This document shows, piece after piece, positions 1-6,282 of a stretch of DNA of 6,282 nucleotides; the stretch's first letter is position 1; the number at the start of each line of letters is the position of its first letter. Below the pieces are notes generated by a model. It made no database searches and had not been told where the DNA came from. It saw only the letters and a list, made by a program, of their open reading frames with translations. Source of the DNA: an uncultured Flavobacteriaceae bacterium (GTDB taxonomy: Bacteria; Bacteroidota; Bacteroidia; Flavobacteriales; Flavobacteriaceae). A program made the position numbers and the translations under genes. The stretch is from the NCBI GenBank assembly GCA_947311815.1, contig CAMZMA010000112.1:1-6282 (forward strand), in the 5' to 3' direction.

Positions 1-1
1 A

Positions 2-707
<706 letters not shown>

Positions 708-721
<14 letters not shown>

Positions 722-1190
722 CAAACAAAATTTTAATGGGCAATTGATATTGTGTAGCCACAGGAATTCCTCTTTTTAATGCAGGATGAAGTTTAGGTAA
801 ATTTTGCAAACTAAGGGCAAGTAAACTATCTAATTCGGGAATTTCTTTTGCAACAATTTTAGAAGATTCGATTGATTTTAAGCTTATTTTTCCTTTGGAA
901 TTTATCAATAAGTTTACCACGATAGTTTCATCAATATTTTGATTGATTTTAAATGTAGTTTTTGCTAATTTTTTCGCAATAATTTGATGTATTGAGGTTC
1001 TAAAACAATTGTCTTTTTTTGTTTTATCAATCAAACTATCGCACACTGCAAAAGACGGAGAAATATCTACTTTAGAAAAATTAACAACCGTATCTATCTC
1101 TTGTCTGTTTTTATTTTTATCCGAAGAAAAAAACTGACAGGATGTGAAAAACACTATACTTATAAGAAAAAGAATCTTTCTAAGAAACAT
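708..1190 (-). CDS. Small lipoprotein with a diverged TonB C-terminal-like domain
   Basis: A 160-residue protein. It starts with a lipoprotein signal (basic MFLRK, hydrophobic core, then FFTSC with the lipid-accepting Cys at residue 18), followed by a polar linker, so it should be envelope-anchored. Residues about 43-155 resemble the TonB_C-like domains of the M56 gene in this window. Shared features are a P-x-F-x-x-C start (Cys50), a second Cys followed by Phe (C62-F63), a central VNLLINSKGKI strand-turn-strand like IGFKIDKEGNV, LPKLHPALKRGIPV like LPKMIPGEHQGKKV, and a final Tyr-x-x-Pro strand. The exact function is unknown; the domain fold is inferred from these motifs, not searched. It lies 37 bp after the TPR gene. 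Its last 14 bases overlap the start of the aldehyde dehydrogenase gene, so the genes probably form a transcription unit. Confidence 0.78.
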
Positions 1191-1216
1191 CTATTGTAAA
1201 TTAATACGTGAAAGTA

Positions 1217-1224
1217 CAAATTTA
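1217..1224 (-). promoter_or_regulatory. Possible internal -7 promoter element (TAAATTTG)
   Basis: On the minus strand TAAATTTG fits the Bacteroidota -7 consensus TAnnTTTG and lies 26 bp before the lipoprotein ATG. A TTG at 1249-1251 could serve as the -33 element, but the 24-bp gap is longer than usual. It overlaps the end of the TPR gene. If real, it would let the lipoprotein and aldehyde dehydrogenase genes be transcribed separately from the regulatory genes upstream. In AT-rich DNA such matches arise by chance, so this is weak. Confidence 0.25.
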
Positions 1225-1227
1225 AGT

Positions 1228-2487
1228 TTAATCTATCGTTTCTCCTTTCAAGAAATATTCTTTTTTAATCTCTCGTATTCTTCGTTGTACAAAGGCAGTC
1301 ATTTCTTTATCTTTAGACTCAAACCTTTCTAAAAACTTATTATAGAGTTTGTACGCAATTTTTTTATTTTTATAATACGCATCAGACAAGGTAGCTAAAC
1401 GGTAAGCAACTTTATAATTATTTCTGTTTTCTTTTGTTGCTTTTTTAAGCATTTCAATGGCTTGCTTTTTCTTTTTTTCTTGAATAAACACATTTGCCAA
1501 CCCTACATATTCTTCGTCTCGCAAACGTTTACCTCTAGAAATAGCCATCGAATAATGAATTTTAGCCCACATATATTTTTGCTCTTTCATGGCAATATGC
1601 CCTAAATAGGTGTCACTTTTAAAATCTTCTTTTTCGGTATCTAATTTTTTTGCTTTTTCAAAATAGTTTTTTGCCTTTTGTAAACTATCTAAATTGTAAT
1701 AACATCTACCCAACATTGTTGCTGTATAAAACTCTTTTGGCGCTATAGAATCCATCATTTTTAACAATTTTATTGATGCTAAATAGTTTTTATCTCTATA
1801 TAATTTATTGATTTTCAATCGATTTAATTGTATGTGATTTGGATTGATTTTCAGTCCTTTATTTACAAATAAATACGACGAATCTCTATCGCCAATTTTT
1901 TTAAAAGCCGTTGCCAAATGATAAATGGCTTTGATATGTTGATTGTCTTTTTTAAACGCATCTAAGTAACTATCTATCTTTTTATTACGTGCTCCTAAAA
2001 AAGCATACGCAACTCCCAATCGATAGGAATAATTAGCGTTTTCTGGATCTTTTTTAATTAAAAACTGGAATTTCTCTATCGCTTTTTCTAATTGTTTCGT
2101 GACCAAATATAATTTTGCTAATTGATAGTGTAACAACAAATTATCCTCATCTTTTTCTGACAAACCTTCATAAATCGCAATCGTTTTTGCGTAATTTTTC
2201 AATTTTAAATAACTAGCAGCTAATTTTAACCGAATAACATCATCATTTTTAAAAGTCAATGCTTTTTCATAAAATGATACTGCTTTTTTGTGATTATCTA
2301 TCAATTGATACACCGTAGCCATTTTTACATCTGACTCAAAAGTTGGCGGATTGATAGCTTGTAATTTTTGCAAGACCATTTTATACCGTCCTTTTTGCAA
2401 CAAACTATCTATCGTAGCAAAAGCTGTAGTTTGACCTACAGCTTGTTGCACACAACATATCAGAATAATAATCAGTTTCTTTTTCAT
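1228..2487 (-). CDS. Secreted tetratricopeptide repeat (TPR) protein
   Basis: A 419-residue protein with a Sec signal peptide (MKKK followed by a hydrophobic run to about residue 19, ending AVGQ), so it is expected in the periplasm or on the outer membrane. From about residue 52 to 390 it is nearly all TPR helical hairpins, roughly nine or ten units. Clear examples start near 52 (VYQLIDNHKKAVSFYEKAL), 86, 118 (LAKLYLVTKQLEKAIEKF), 152 (YRLGVAYAFLGARNKKIDSY), 186, 254 (LGRCYYNLDSLQKAKNYFEK), 325 and 358. No catalytic domain is visible. TPR arrays are protein-binding scaffolds, so a partner-binding role in the envelope is likely, but the partner is unknown. The ATG is 6 bp after the TAG stop of the M56 gene, so the two are almost certainly co-transcribed and translationally coupled. 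Location next to the M56 sensor suggests a shared pathway; that is inference. Confidence 0.88.
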   Translation of the reverse strand: MKKKLIIILICCVQQAVGQTTAFATIDSLLQKGRYKMVLQKLQAINPPTFESDVKMATVYQLIDNHKKAVSFYEKALTFKNDDVIRLKLAASYLKLKNYAKTIAIYEGLSEKDEDNLLLHYQLAKLYLVTKQLEKAIEKFQFLIKKDPENANYSYRLGVAYAFLGARNKKIDSYLDAFKKDNQHIKAIYHLATAFKKIGDRDSSYLFVNKGLKINPNHIQLNRLKINKLYRDKNYLASIKLLKMMDSIAPKEFYTATMLGRCYYNLDSLQKAKNYFEKAKKLDTEKEDFKSDTYLGHIAMKEQKYMWAKIHYSMAISRGKRLRDEEYVGLANVFIQEKKKKQAIEMLKKATKENRNNYKVAYRLATLSDAYYKNKKIAYKLYNKFLERFESKDKEMTAFVQRRIREIKKEYFLKGETID

Positions 2488-2493
2488 ATTTAT

Positions 2494-4305
2494 CTACTCA
2501 ACAATAATAACAAACGGAATGCTATATCTTACATCTACCTTTTTGCCTCTTTGTTCTCCTGGTGTCATTTTAGGTAAATTTTCCATAATTCTAACCACTT
2601 CTTTTTTAATAGCTGGATGCGGTGCTCTACATTGAATGTTTACTACATTTCCTTCTTTATCGATCTTAAACCCAATAAAAACTCTTTTTTTACCTGCTGC
2701 CAAACCTAATTGACTAGGTAAATTACCATTAAAATTAGTTCCAAAATGTTTTTGGATTTCTTTAGAAAAGCATTTTTTCTTTTCTAAATTAGTTCCTGTA
2801 CAACCAGGGAAAACAGGAACTTTTTCTATAAGCATAAAAGAAACTTCTGTACTTGTTTCTTCGTAAACGGTTTCAGTAACAATATTTCTATCAACATAAG
2901 AACTACCATTTCTTAATTTTTTATTAATAGTTTCAATACTTTCTTTTACAATAAATGAAGCTTCTTCTTTAGAAATATCTTGATTATCTTGATTTTCATA
3001 AATGATTTCATCTCCATCATCTTGATTTCCAATAATAATAGTAAAAGGAATTACGTATTTTACTACTACTTTTTTTCCTTGATGTTCTCCTGGTATCATT
3101 TTAGGTAATGATTTCATGATTCGTACAACCTCATTTTTAATTTTTGGATGCGGTGCTCTACACTGAATGTTTACCACATTTCCTTCTTTATCAATTTTAA
3201 AACCAATAAAAACTCTCTTCTTTCCAGAAGATAAACCTAATTGATTGGGTAAATTAGCATCAAAATTAGCTACAAAATGTTTAACCACACCTTCAGAAAA
3301 ACAGGCTTTAAGTTCTTTTTTTAATCCTGTACAACCAGGAAAAACAGGAGGAGTATCTACAATAGGAAAAGAAACGCTACCTTCTATCTCCATTTTATTA
3401 ATTTGCTGCGTATCTTTTTGTTTCTCTTGAAGTTTTTGATCTTCTACATACGTATCTTCACACGAAGTGTATAATAGCATCATTGCTATCACTGGTACTA
3501 ACAGTAAATATTTTAACTGTTTTAATTGATTTGATTTTGATTTTGTCATCATAATAATTCTTTTTTTAATGAATGAATGTTTGTAAAACTGATTGACGAA
3601 TGATATGTTTTCTACCTGAAAAACATCAGATAGTAAGTTATTGATATAATGTTCTTTTGTGGTAGATTGCACTACTGCTGCGTCTGAAATGTACTCGTGT
3701 ACCAATGTGATTCTTTTTTGATACACATAAATCATCGGGTTAAACCACATAATAATGCGTAGTAACTCAAAAAACAACAAATCTACCGTGTGTTTTTGCT
3801 GACTGTGAATCAGCTCATGTGCAATAATTTTTTCTTGCTTTTCTTTCGGAATGTCTTTCCCTAAAAAAATGTAATTAAAAAACGAAAAAGCTTTTGTTTG
3901 TTGCACTAATAACACCAAGGTAAATTTCATTTTTATAATTTTCTGATGATTATTTATCATCCAAAAAACCTTGATTAATTTGATAAAAAACAAGAGCGAA
4001 AACAAAAGAACTCCTACAAAAAATACGATTTCAACAGTACTTAAACGCTCTAACCAAGAGGTTTCAATCATCATAGATTCATTTACAGACATATCTACAA
4101 AATCTACAAAAGAAAAAGTCATTTCTTTTGGCAACACCTTTTGTAAGGTCGGTATTTTAATAATTGGCATTAAAAAAGAAACGCCCATTGTACCTAATAA
4201 ATACCACCTGTTTTTAGTAAAAAAGGTTTCTTTGCTTAAAAAGAAGTCATACACTGCTAAAAACAGTATTTGAAATAAAACAACTTGTATTATGTAGTGT
4301 ATCAT
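2494..4305 (-). CDS. BlaR1-like M56 membrane metallopeptidase with two tandem TonB C-terminal-like domains
   Basis: A 603-residue integral membrane protein. Hydrophobic segments lie at about residues 3-23, 35-50, 92-115 and 264-281. Between the third and fourth is the M56 protease core: zinc motif HELIH (H163, E164, H167), FNP at 188-190, and HEYISD (E204, the likely third ligand). FLG at 147-149 is also typical of the family. After the last membrane segment comes a periplasmic part with two TonB_C-like domains at about 317-426 and 495-603, joined by an acidic linker. The two align without gaps at an offset of 177 residues; 79 of 106 positions (320-425) are identical, including 27 in a row at 361-387. 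In BlaR1 the last part is a penicillin sensor and the protease core relays the signal to BlaI. Here no penicillin-binding motifs are present, so the ligand must differ. The leader before the ATG is A-rich with no Shine-Dalgarno sequence. Family call is firm; signal and target are inference. Confidence 0.93.
   Translation of the reverse strand: MIHYIIQVVLFQILFLAVYDFFLSKETFFTKNRWYLLGTMGVSFLMPIIKIPTLQKVLPKEMTFSFVDFVDMSVNESMMIETSWLERLSTVEIVFFVGVLLFSLLFFIKLIKVFWMINNHQKIIKMKFTLVLLVQQTKAFSFFNYIFLGKDIPKEKQEKIIAHELIHSQQKHTVDLLFFELLRIIMWFNPMIYVYQKRITLVHEYISDAAVVQSTTKEHYINNLLSDVFQVENISFVNQFYKHSFIKKRIIMMTKSKSNQLKQLKYLLLVPVIAMMLLYTSCEDTYVEDQKLQEKQKDTQQINKMEIEGSVSFPIVDTPPVFPGCTGLKKELKACFSEGVVKHFVANFDANLPNQLGLSSGKKRVFIGFKIDKEGNVVNIQCRAPHPKIKNEVVRIMKSLPKMIPGEHQGKKVVVKYVIPFTIIIGNQDDGDEIIYENQDNQDISKEEASFIVKESIETINKKLRNGSSYVDRNIVTETVYEETSTEVSFMLIEKVPVFPGCTGTNLEKKKCFSKEIQKHFGTNFNGNLPSQLGLAAGKKRVFIGFKIDKEGNVVNIQCRAPHPAIKKEVVRIMENLPKMTPGEQRGKKVDVRYSIPFVIIVE
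2497..2823 (-). repeat. Second copy of the TonB_C-like tandem domain repeat
   Basis: This encodes residues 495-603 of the M56 protein. It pairs with 3028-3354 at a constant offset of 531 bp, with no gaps across the domain. DNA similarity is also high around 2605-2760, where long stretches are identical apart from scattered mostly synonymous changes. This points to a fairly recent internal duplication or to ongoing gene conversion. Each copy starts with VFPGCTG and keeps a second Cys ten residues on, followed by Phe-Ser. Confidence 0.9.
3028..3357 (-). repeat. First copy of the TonB_C-like tandem domain repeat
   Basis: This encodes residues 317-426 of the M56 protein and is the partner of 2497-2823. 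The linker between the copies (about residues 427-493) is acidic and Asn/Gln-rich at its start, and shows no repeat itself. The conserved pair Cys325/Cys335, matched by Cys502/Cys512 in the other copy, could form a disulfide in the periplasm; that is inference. Confidence 0.9.
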
Positions 4306-4367
4306 CGTTTTTGTTTTTTAATTTATTGTTGCATTGAACCTAACCTATTAGATTAGTGGAGAAAGCA

Positions 4368-4409
4368 ACTTTTTATATTTATTAGAACACGTAAACTCCT
4401 CGCAATGAC
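4368..4409 (+). repeat. Direct repeat copy A (pairs with 4572-4624)
   Basis: The first 22 bases (4368-4389) are identical to 4572-4593, and the last 17 (4393-4409) are identical to 4608-4624. Copy A lacks 11 bases between the two blocks. It ends in the core CCTCGCAATGAC. Confidence 0.8.
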
Positions 4410-4503
4410 ATTCTAAATAATTATTGATGCGAATACAAACCTACTTGTTGGCAGAACAAGGTAATCTCATTTTACTAATGAAAAAGATTACTTCGTCATA
4501 CTT

Positions 4504-4537
4504 CCTCGCAATGACGTACTGTTTTGTTATTGCGAGG
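4504..4537 (+). repeat. Hairpin formed by inverted copies of the CCTCGCAATGAC core
   Basis: The arm 4504-4515 (CCTCGCAATGAC) pairs with 4526-4537 (GTTATTGCGAGG) over 12 positions, eleven Watson-Crick and one G-U, around a 10-base loop. Bases 4504-4531 recur at 4613-4640 with one difference. No T-run follows on either strand, so it is not a classical terminator. It could stabilise or attenuate a transcript running from the repressor gene into the M56 gene. Confidence 0.75.
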
Positions 4538-4571
4538 GTAAATAAGTTATCTATATTGTTAAAACTCCTTT

Positions 4572-4624
4572 ACTTTTTATATTTATTAGAACAGATTGCC
4601 GCGTCGCAAACTCCTCGCAATGAC
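4572..4624 (+). repeat. Direct repeat copy B with an AGATTGC...GCAATGAC unit
   Basis: The right part (4593-4624) reads AGATTGCCGCGTCGC, then AAACTCCTCGCAATGAC. Its complement matches the widespread bacterial intergenic repeat type GTCATTGCGAGGAG...GCGACG...GCAATCT, recalled from many genomes and not searched. A more decayed unit of the same type appears at about 4486-4515 (AGATTACTTCGTCATACTTC, then the core). Confidence 0.7.
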
Positions 4625-4634
4625 GTACTGTTTT

Positions 4635-4738
4635 GTCATTCCGACCGCAGTGGAGGAATCACATCTTAAAAACCACTTTTCAAAAGCAAAGAAAAAATAT
4701 TCTTATTCTTATGTGATTTCTCCTATCGTCGAAATGAC
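4635..4738. repeat. Imperfect inverted repeat element, MITE/REP-like
   Basis: The left arm 4635-4664 begins GTCATTCCGACCGCAGTGG and ends GGAATCACAT. The right arm 4711-4738, read on the minus strand, begins GTCATTTCGACGATAGGAG and ends AAATCACAT. The arms would form a stem of about 28 bp with a 46-base loop. Both arm types resemble dispersed repeats I recall from Flavobacteriaceae intergenic regions. It carries no gene, so if mobile it would depend on a transposase elsewhere. Confidence 0.7.
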
Positions 4739-4761
4739 AAATCTATTCCTCGCAATAACAA

Positions 4762-5130
4762 TTACTTATTTTTCTTTTCCATTTCTTTTAAAATAGTTTC
4801 TAATTCAGAAATATCCATTTTGTTTTCTTTTACAAAAAAGGATACCATACTTTTAAAAGAACCTTCAAAATAACCGTTCATTAATTTGTGTAAACTTTGG
4901 TTACTATAATCGGTTTTTTTAATCTTCGGATAATACACGTATCCTCTTCCTTTAGGCAAATGCCCCACAAACTTTTTAGTTTCTAAAATTCTAATAATGG
5001 TAGAAACGGTATTATAGGCAGGTTTTGGTTCTGGTAATTTTTCTATCACTTCTTTTACCGAAGCTTCTTCTAATTGCCATAAAACATGCATTAATTGCTC
5101 TTCTGCTTTTGTTAATTGTTTGTGCATCAT
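4762..5130 (-). CDS. BlaI/MecI/CopY-family transcriptional repressor
   Basis: A 122-residue protein, near the family's usual size. It begins MMHKQLTKAEEQLMHVLWQLEEASVKEV, the standard BlaI N-terminus. The winged helix follows: recognition helix around AYNTVSTIIRILETKKFV (about residues 38-55), then the wing HLPKGRGYVYYP (57-68). The C-terminal helices (about 75-122) should form the dimer. In staphylococcal BlaI the partner protease causes cleavage at an Asn-Phe bond; the matching place here appears to be Ser97-Phe98 in VSFFVKEN, an approximate hand alignment. Start: ATG at 5128-5130 or 5125-5127; a TTG at 5143-5145 would add five residues lacking family support. It is the first gene of the leftward cluster, with operator-like dyads directly upstream, so autoregulation is likely. 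Its expected partner, the M56 protease, is 456 bp downstream. Confidence 0.92.
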   Translation of the reverse strand: MMHKQLTKAEEQLMHVLWQLEEASVKEVIEKLPEPKPAYNTVSTIIRILETKKFVGHLPKGRGYVYYPKIKKTDYSNQSLHKLMNGYFEGSFKSMVSFFVKENKMDISELETILKEMEKKNK

Positions 5131-5155
5131 TCGTGTTTTTATCAATTTTACATTG

Positions 5156-5163
5156 CAAATATA
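5156..5163 (-). promoter_or_regulatory. Promoter -7 element (TATATTTG) of the BlaI-type gene
   Basis: The minus strand reads TATATTTG, a full match to the Bacteroidota consensus TAnnTTTG, 25 bp before the preferred ATG. This would give a short leader of about 20 bases. No clean TTG -33 element is seen at the expected distance; the operator dyads occupy that space. Confidence 0.55.
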
Positions 5164-5178
5164 ACTAAATTTTTAGTT
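5163..5178. promoter_or_regulatory. Operator-like dyad 1, AACTA-N6-TAGTT
   Basis: The sequence AACTAAATTTTTAGTT is a near-perfect dyad. Its arms and 6-bp centre match the staphylococcal BlaI operator layout (ACTA-CATATG-TAGT), as I remember it. It abuts the -7 element, so a bound repressor would block RNA polymerase. Confidence 0.6.
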
Positions 5179-5180
5179 TA

Positions 5181-5196
5181 AACTAATTTTATAGTT
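5181..5196. promoter_or_regulatory. Operator-like dyad 2, AACTA-N6-TAGTT
   Basis: The sequence AACTAATTTTATAGTT has the same arms and spacing as dyad 1 and lies 18 bp further from the gene, over the -33 region. Together the two sites are symmetric about 5179/5180, with the perfect palindrome TTAGTTTAAACTAA (5173-5186) in the middle. Two repressor dimers could bind side by side. Confidence 0.6.
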
Positions 5197-5382
5197 AAAA
5201 ACTTGTAACATTTTTTAAATAATTTAGTCTTTTAATTGAAAATATGGTGTGGTTATTGATTTTAAAACCCTAAATTGAAGAATCTTTTTGATGAAATTTA
5301 TCAATTTGAACGAATTTAGATTGAAAAGAGTAAAAAAAATACCACAATTTTAAAATTCGTACACTAACAAAAACAACAAAAA

Positions 5383-5883
5383 ATGGATATATTTTTAACA
5401 CTTTTAGGTTTCGTACTGGTTCTTTTAGGAATTATCGGAGCTTTTTTACCCGTTTTACCAGGGCCTTTAACAGGTTGGTTTGGGCTTTTATTATTACATT
5501 TAACCAAAGCTGTTCCGCAAGATTGGACCTTTTTAGGTGTAACGCTAGGTTTGGCAATTTTAATTTGGATACTCGATTATGTTATTCCTGCTATGGGAAC
5601 TAAAAAATTTGGAGGTACAAAATACGGAGTGTATGGTACAACCATTGGTTTAATTGTTGGTTTGCTCTCTCCTATTCCGTTTGGTATTTTAATCGGCGCT
5701 TTTTTTGGCGCATTAATTGGCGAATTAATATACGACAGTAAAGATACCAACAGAGCACTAAAAGCATCGTTTGGTGCTTTCTTAGGATTTTTAGCTTCGA
5801 TAACCATCAAATTTTCGATTGCTACCGTGTATTTTGTACTTTTTATGATAAAATTTTGGGAGTATAAAGCGGCTATTTTTTAA
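5383..5883 (+). CDS. DUF456 family membrane protein
   Basis: A 166-residue, very hydrophobic protein. The N-terminal block GIIGAFLPVLPGPLTGWFG (about residues 16-34) is the hallmark of DUF456, and KKFGGTKYGVYGTTIGLIVGL (74-94) with the glycine-rich FGILIGAFFGALIGELIYD (100-118) is also typical. Hydrophobic segments lie at about 3-40, 50-70, 83-116 and 128-157, so it is an inner-membrane protein with several spans rich in Gly zipper-like patterns. The biochemical function of the family is not known to me. The gene is divergent from the BlaI-type gene, 252 bp from its start, and an A-rich leader (ACAAAAACAACAAAAA) precedes the ATG. No Shine-Dalgarno sequence is present and no clear promoter could be placed. 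Nothing links it functionally to the leftward cluster. Confidence 0.92.
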   Translation: MDIFLTLLGFVLVLLGIIGAFLPVLPGPLTGWFGLLLLHLTKAVPQDWTFLGVTLGLAILIWILDYVIPAMGTKKFGGTKYGVYGTTIGLIVGLLSPIPFGILIGAFFGALIGELIYDSKDTNRALKASFGAFLGFLASITIKFSIATVYFVLFMIKFWEYKAAIF

Positions 5884-6163
5884 AAGTATGAGTTTCCCTG
5901 ACATTCTTATACAGGAAAACAGATTCTTTAAAAAAACATTGTTAGCAGAAAGGTTATCCCCGATTGAAGTGGCATTCTTTTTTCCTTTCTTAAAAAAGTG
6001 AAAAAGACAAAAATCCCACAAGTTTTGCGCTTGACCCTTATTGTAATCAGTATTTTTTAGAGAAAACAGCTTATTTTACAAGGTTTTAAGTTAACACTTT
6101 TTTTGCAATTTACATCACCAGACCATAACTACATATAAATACAATTCACTAAATAGTCGTTCC
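5884..6163. other. Gene-free stretch between the DUF456 gene and the transposase end
   Basis: No convincing gene was seen on either strand. A short minus-strand frame starting at 6021 runs back through the DUF456 gene and resembles no protein I know. The stretch contains the hairpin at 5976-6007. Its right part should include the end of the insertion sequence whose transposase stops at 6164, but the terminal inverted repeat cannot be placed without the other IS end. Confidence 0.55.
5976..6007 (+). terminator. Possible hairpin terminator after the DUF456 gene
   Basis: The pyrimidine-only arm TCTTTTTTCCTTTCTT (5976-5991) is an imperfect complement (13 of 16) of the purine-rich arm AAAAAAGTGAAAAAGA (5992-6007). 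It lies 93 bp after the stop codon and lacks a following T-run. The preceding bases (ATCCCCGATTGAAGTGGCAT, 5957-5976) remind me of a recurring flavobacterial intergenic repeat, from memory only. It could be a terminator or just part of such a repeat. Confidence 0.35.
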
Positions 6164-6282
6164 TTAAAAAACAAGTTTTTTATATCTCATCAATAGGGAA
6201 GAAATTAGATTATAGAGCCAAGAGTTTACCTCTTGTTTTAATTTTCTCATCATCTTTTTAAGATTCCATCCAGTAGCGGCTA
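6164..6282 (-). CDS. IS5-type transposase, C-terminal end only (cut by window edge)
   Basis: The minus strand from the right edge is open for 38 residues before TAA at 6164-6166. It begins AATGWNLKKMMRKLK and ends with a tail containing NSWLYNLISSLL. The partial first codon (xTA) is compatible with Leu. The pattern (L)AA-x-G-[WFY]-N-L-[KR]-K-[ML] is the usual C-terminal end of DDE transposases in IS5-type elements, where it follows the MLAAAGFNLKK-like helix. The DDE catalytic residues would lie outside the window, so intactness cannot be judged. The 3' end contains AAAAAACTTGTTTTTT (6166-6181), a perfect 7-bp inverted repeat with a 2-base centre overlapping the stop codon. Confidence 0.65.
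   Translation of the reverse strand, partial: AATGWNLKKMMRKLKQEVNSWLYNLISSLLMRYKKLVF

Larger units (their letters stand above)
4306..4761. other. Repeat-filled spacer between the BlaI-type gene and the M56 gene
   Basis: No gene is supported here. Short open frames on the plus strand (4424-4669, 4596-4796) only translate the repeats. The spacer holds four plus-strand copies of the core CCTCGCAATGAC or its variant CCTCGCAATAAC (4398-4409, 4504-4515, 4613-4624, 4748-4759), an inverted copy at 4526-4537, a 22-bp direct repeat (4368-4389 and 4572-4593), and one long imperfect inverted repeat (4635-4738). The last core copy ends two bases before the stop codon of the BlaI-type gene. Repressor and protease genes of this type are usually adjacent, so the repeats seem to have expanded inside an operon. 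No convincing promoter for the M56 gene was found in it. Confidence 0.75.

Noticed and set aside
3460..3475. Lipobox-like LLYTSC at residues 277-282 of the M56 protein
   Set aside because: It lies at the end of the fourth membrane segment, not after an N-terminal signal. Membrane anchoring is already provided, so lipidation is not supported.
4398..4759. CRISPR-like array in the spacer
   Set aside because: The repeated cores are 12 bases long, unevenly spaced and in both orientations, and no spacers of constant length separate them.
4424..4796. Two open frames on the plus strand in the spacer (4424-4669 and 4596-4796)
   Set aside because: They translate repeat units, including duplicated MTYCFVI segments from the CCTCGCAATGACGTACTG repeat, and show no protein-like features.
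5346..5357. Perfect palindrome AATTTTAAAATT upstream of the DUF456 gene
   Set aside because: Simple A/T palindromes are expected by chance at this base composition, and no second copy or promoter match supports an operator.
5791..6021. Minus-strand open frame starting near 6021
   Set aside because: Its far half is antisense to the DUF456 gene, and the near half covers the hairpin and resembles no known protein.
6166..6181. Rho-independent terminator at the transposase end (AAAAAAC-AA-GTTTTTT)
   Set aside because: The stem is A-T only except one pair and the 2-base centre is too small for a stable loop.

Overview
The window is strongly AT-rich DNA of a Bacteroidota type, most likely from the Flavobacteriaceae. 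This rests on the gene content (a BlaI-type repressor and an M56 peptidase carrying TonB C-terminal domains), on a TAnnTTTG-type promoter element, on A-rich leaders without clear Shine-Dalgarno sequences, and on intergenic repeats of kinds common in that group. No rRNA, tRNA or CRISPR array was seen.

Layout. Five genes run leftward on the minus strand: a BlaI/MecI-type repressor (4762-5130); a 456-bp repeat-filled spacer (4306-4761); a BlaR1-like M56 membrane metallopeptidase with two near-identical TonB_C-like domains (2494-4305); a secreted tetratricopeptide repeat (TPR) protein 6 bp downstream (1228-2487); a small lipoprotein with a third, diverged TonB_C-like domain (708-1190); and the N-terminal third of an aldehyde dehydrogenase resembling 2-aminomuconate-semialdehyde dehydrogenase (ALDH8A1 type), which overlaps the lipoprotein gene by 14 bp. 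The aldehyde dehydrogenase stops being recognisable at about position 185 and runs into a purine-only (GA)n / (TA)n tract at the left edge, which looks more like an assembly artefact than biology. Rightward on the plus strand is a DUF456 membrane protein (5383-5883). The right edge holds the last codons of an IS5-type transposase on the minus strand (6164-6282).

How the genes fit together. By analogy with BlaR1/BlaI, the M56 protein would sense something in the periplasm and trigger removal of the BlaI-type repressor. Here the sensor is a pair of TonB_C-like domains rather than a penicillin-binding domain. Just upstream of the repressor gene are two tandem dyads, AACTA-N6-TAGTT, 18 bp apart and abutting a TATATTTG -7 element. 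Their arms and spacing match the remembered staphylococcal BlaI operator (ACTA-N6-TAGT), so an autoregulated promoter is likely. The TPR protein and TonB_C lipoprotein downstream are plausible envelope partners of the same system; that is inference. The most interesting parts of the window are this TonB_C-sensor variant of the BlaR/BlaI module, the double operator, and the repeat cluster that separates repressor from protease.
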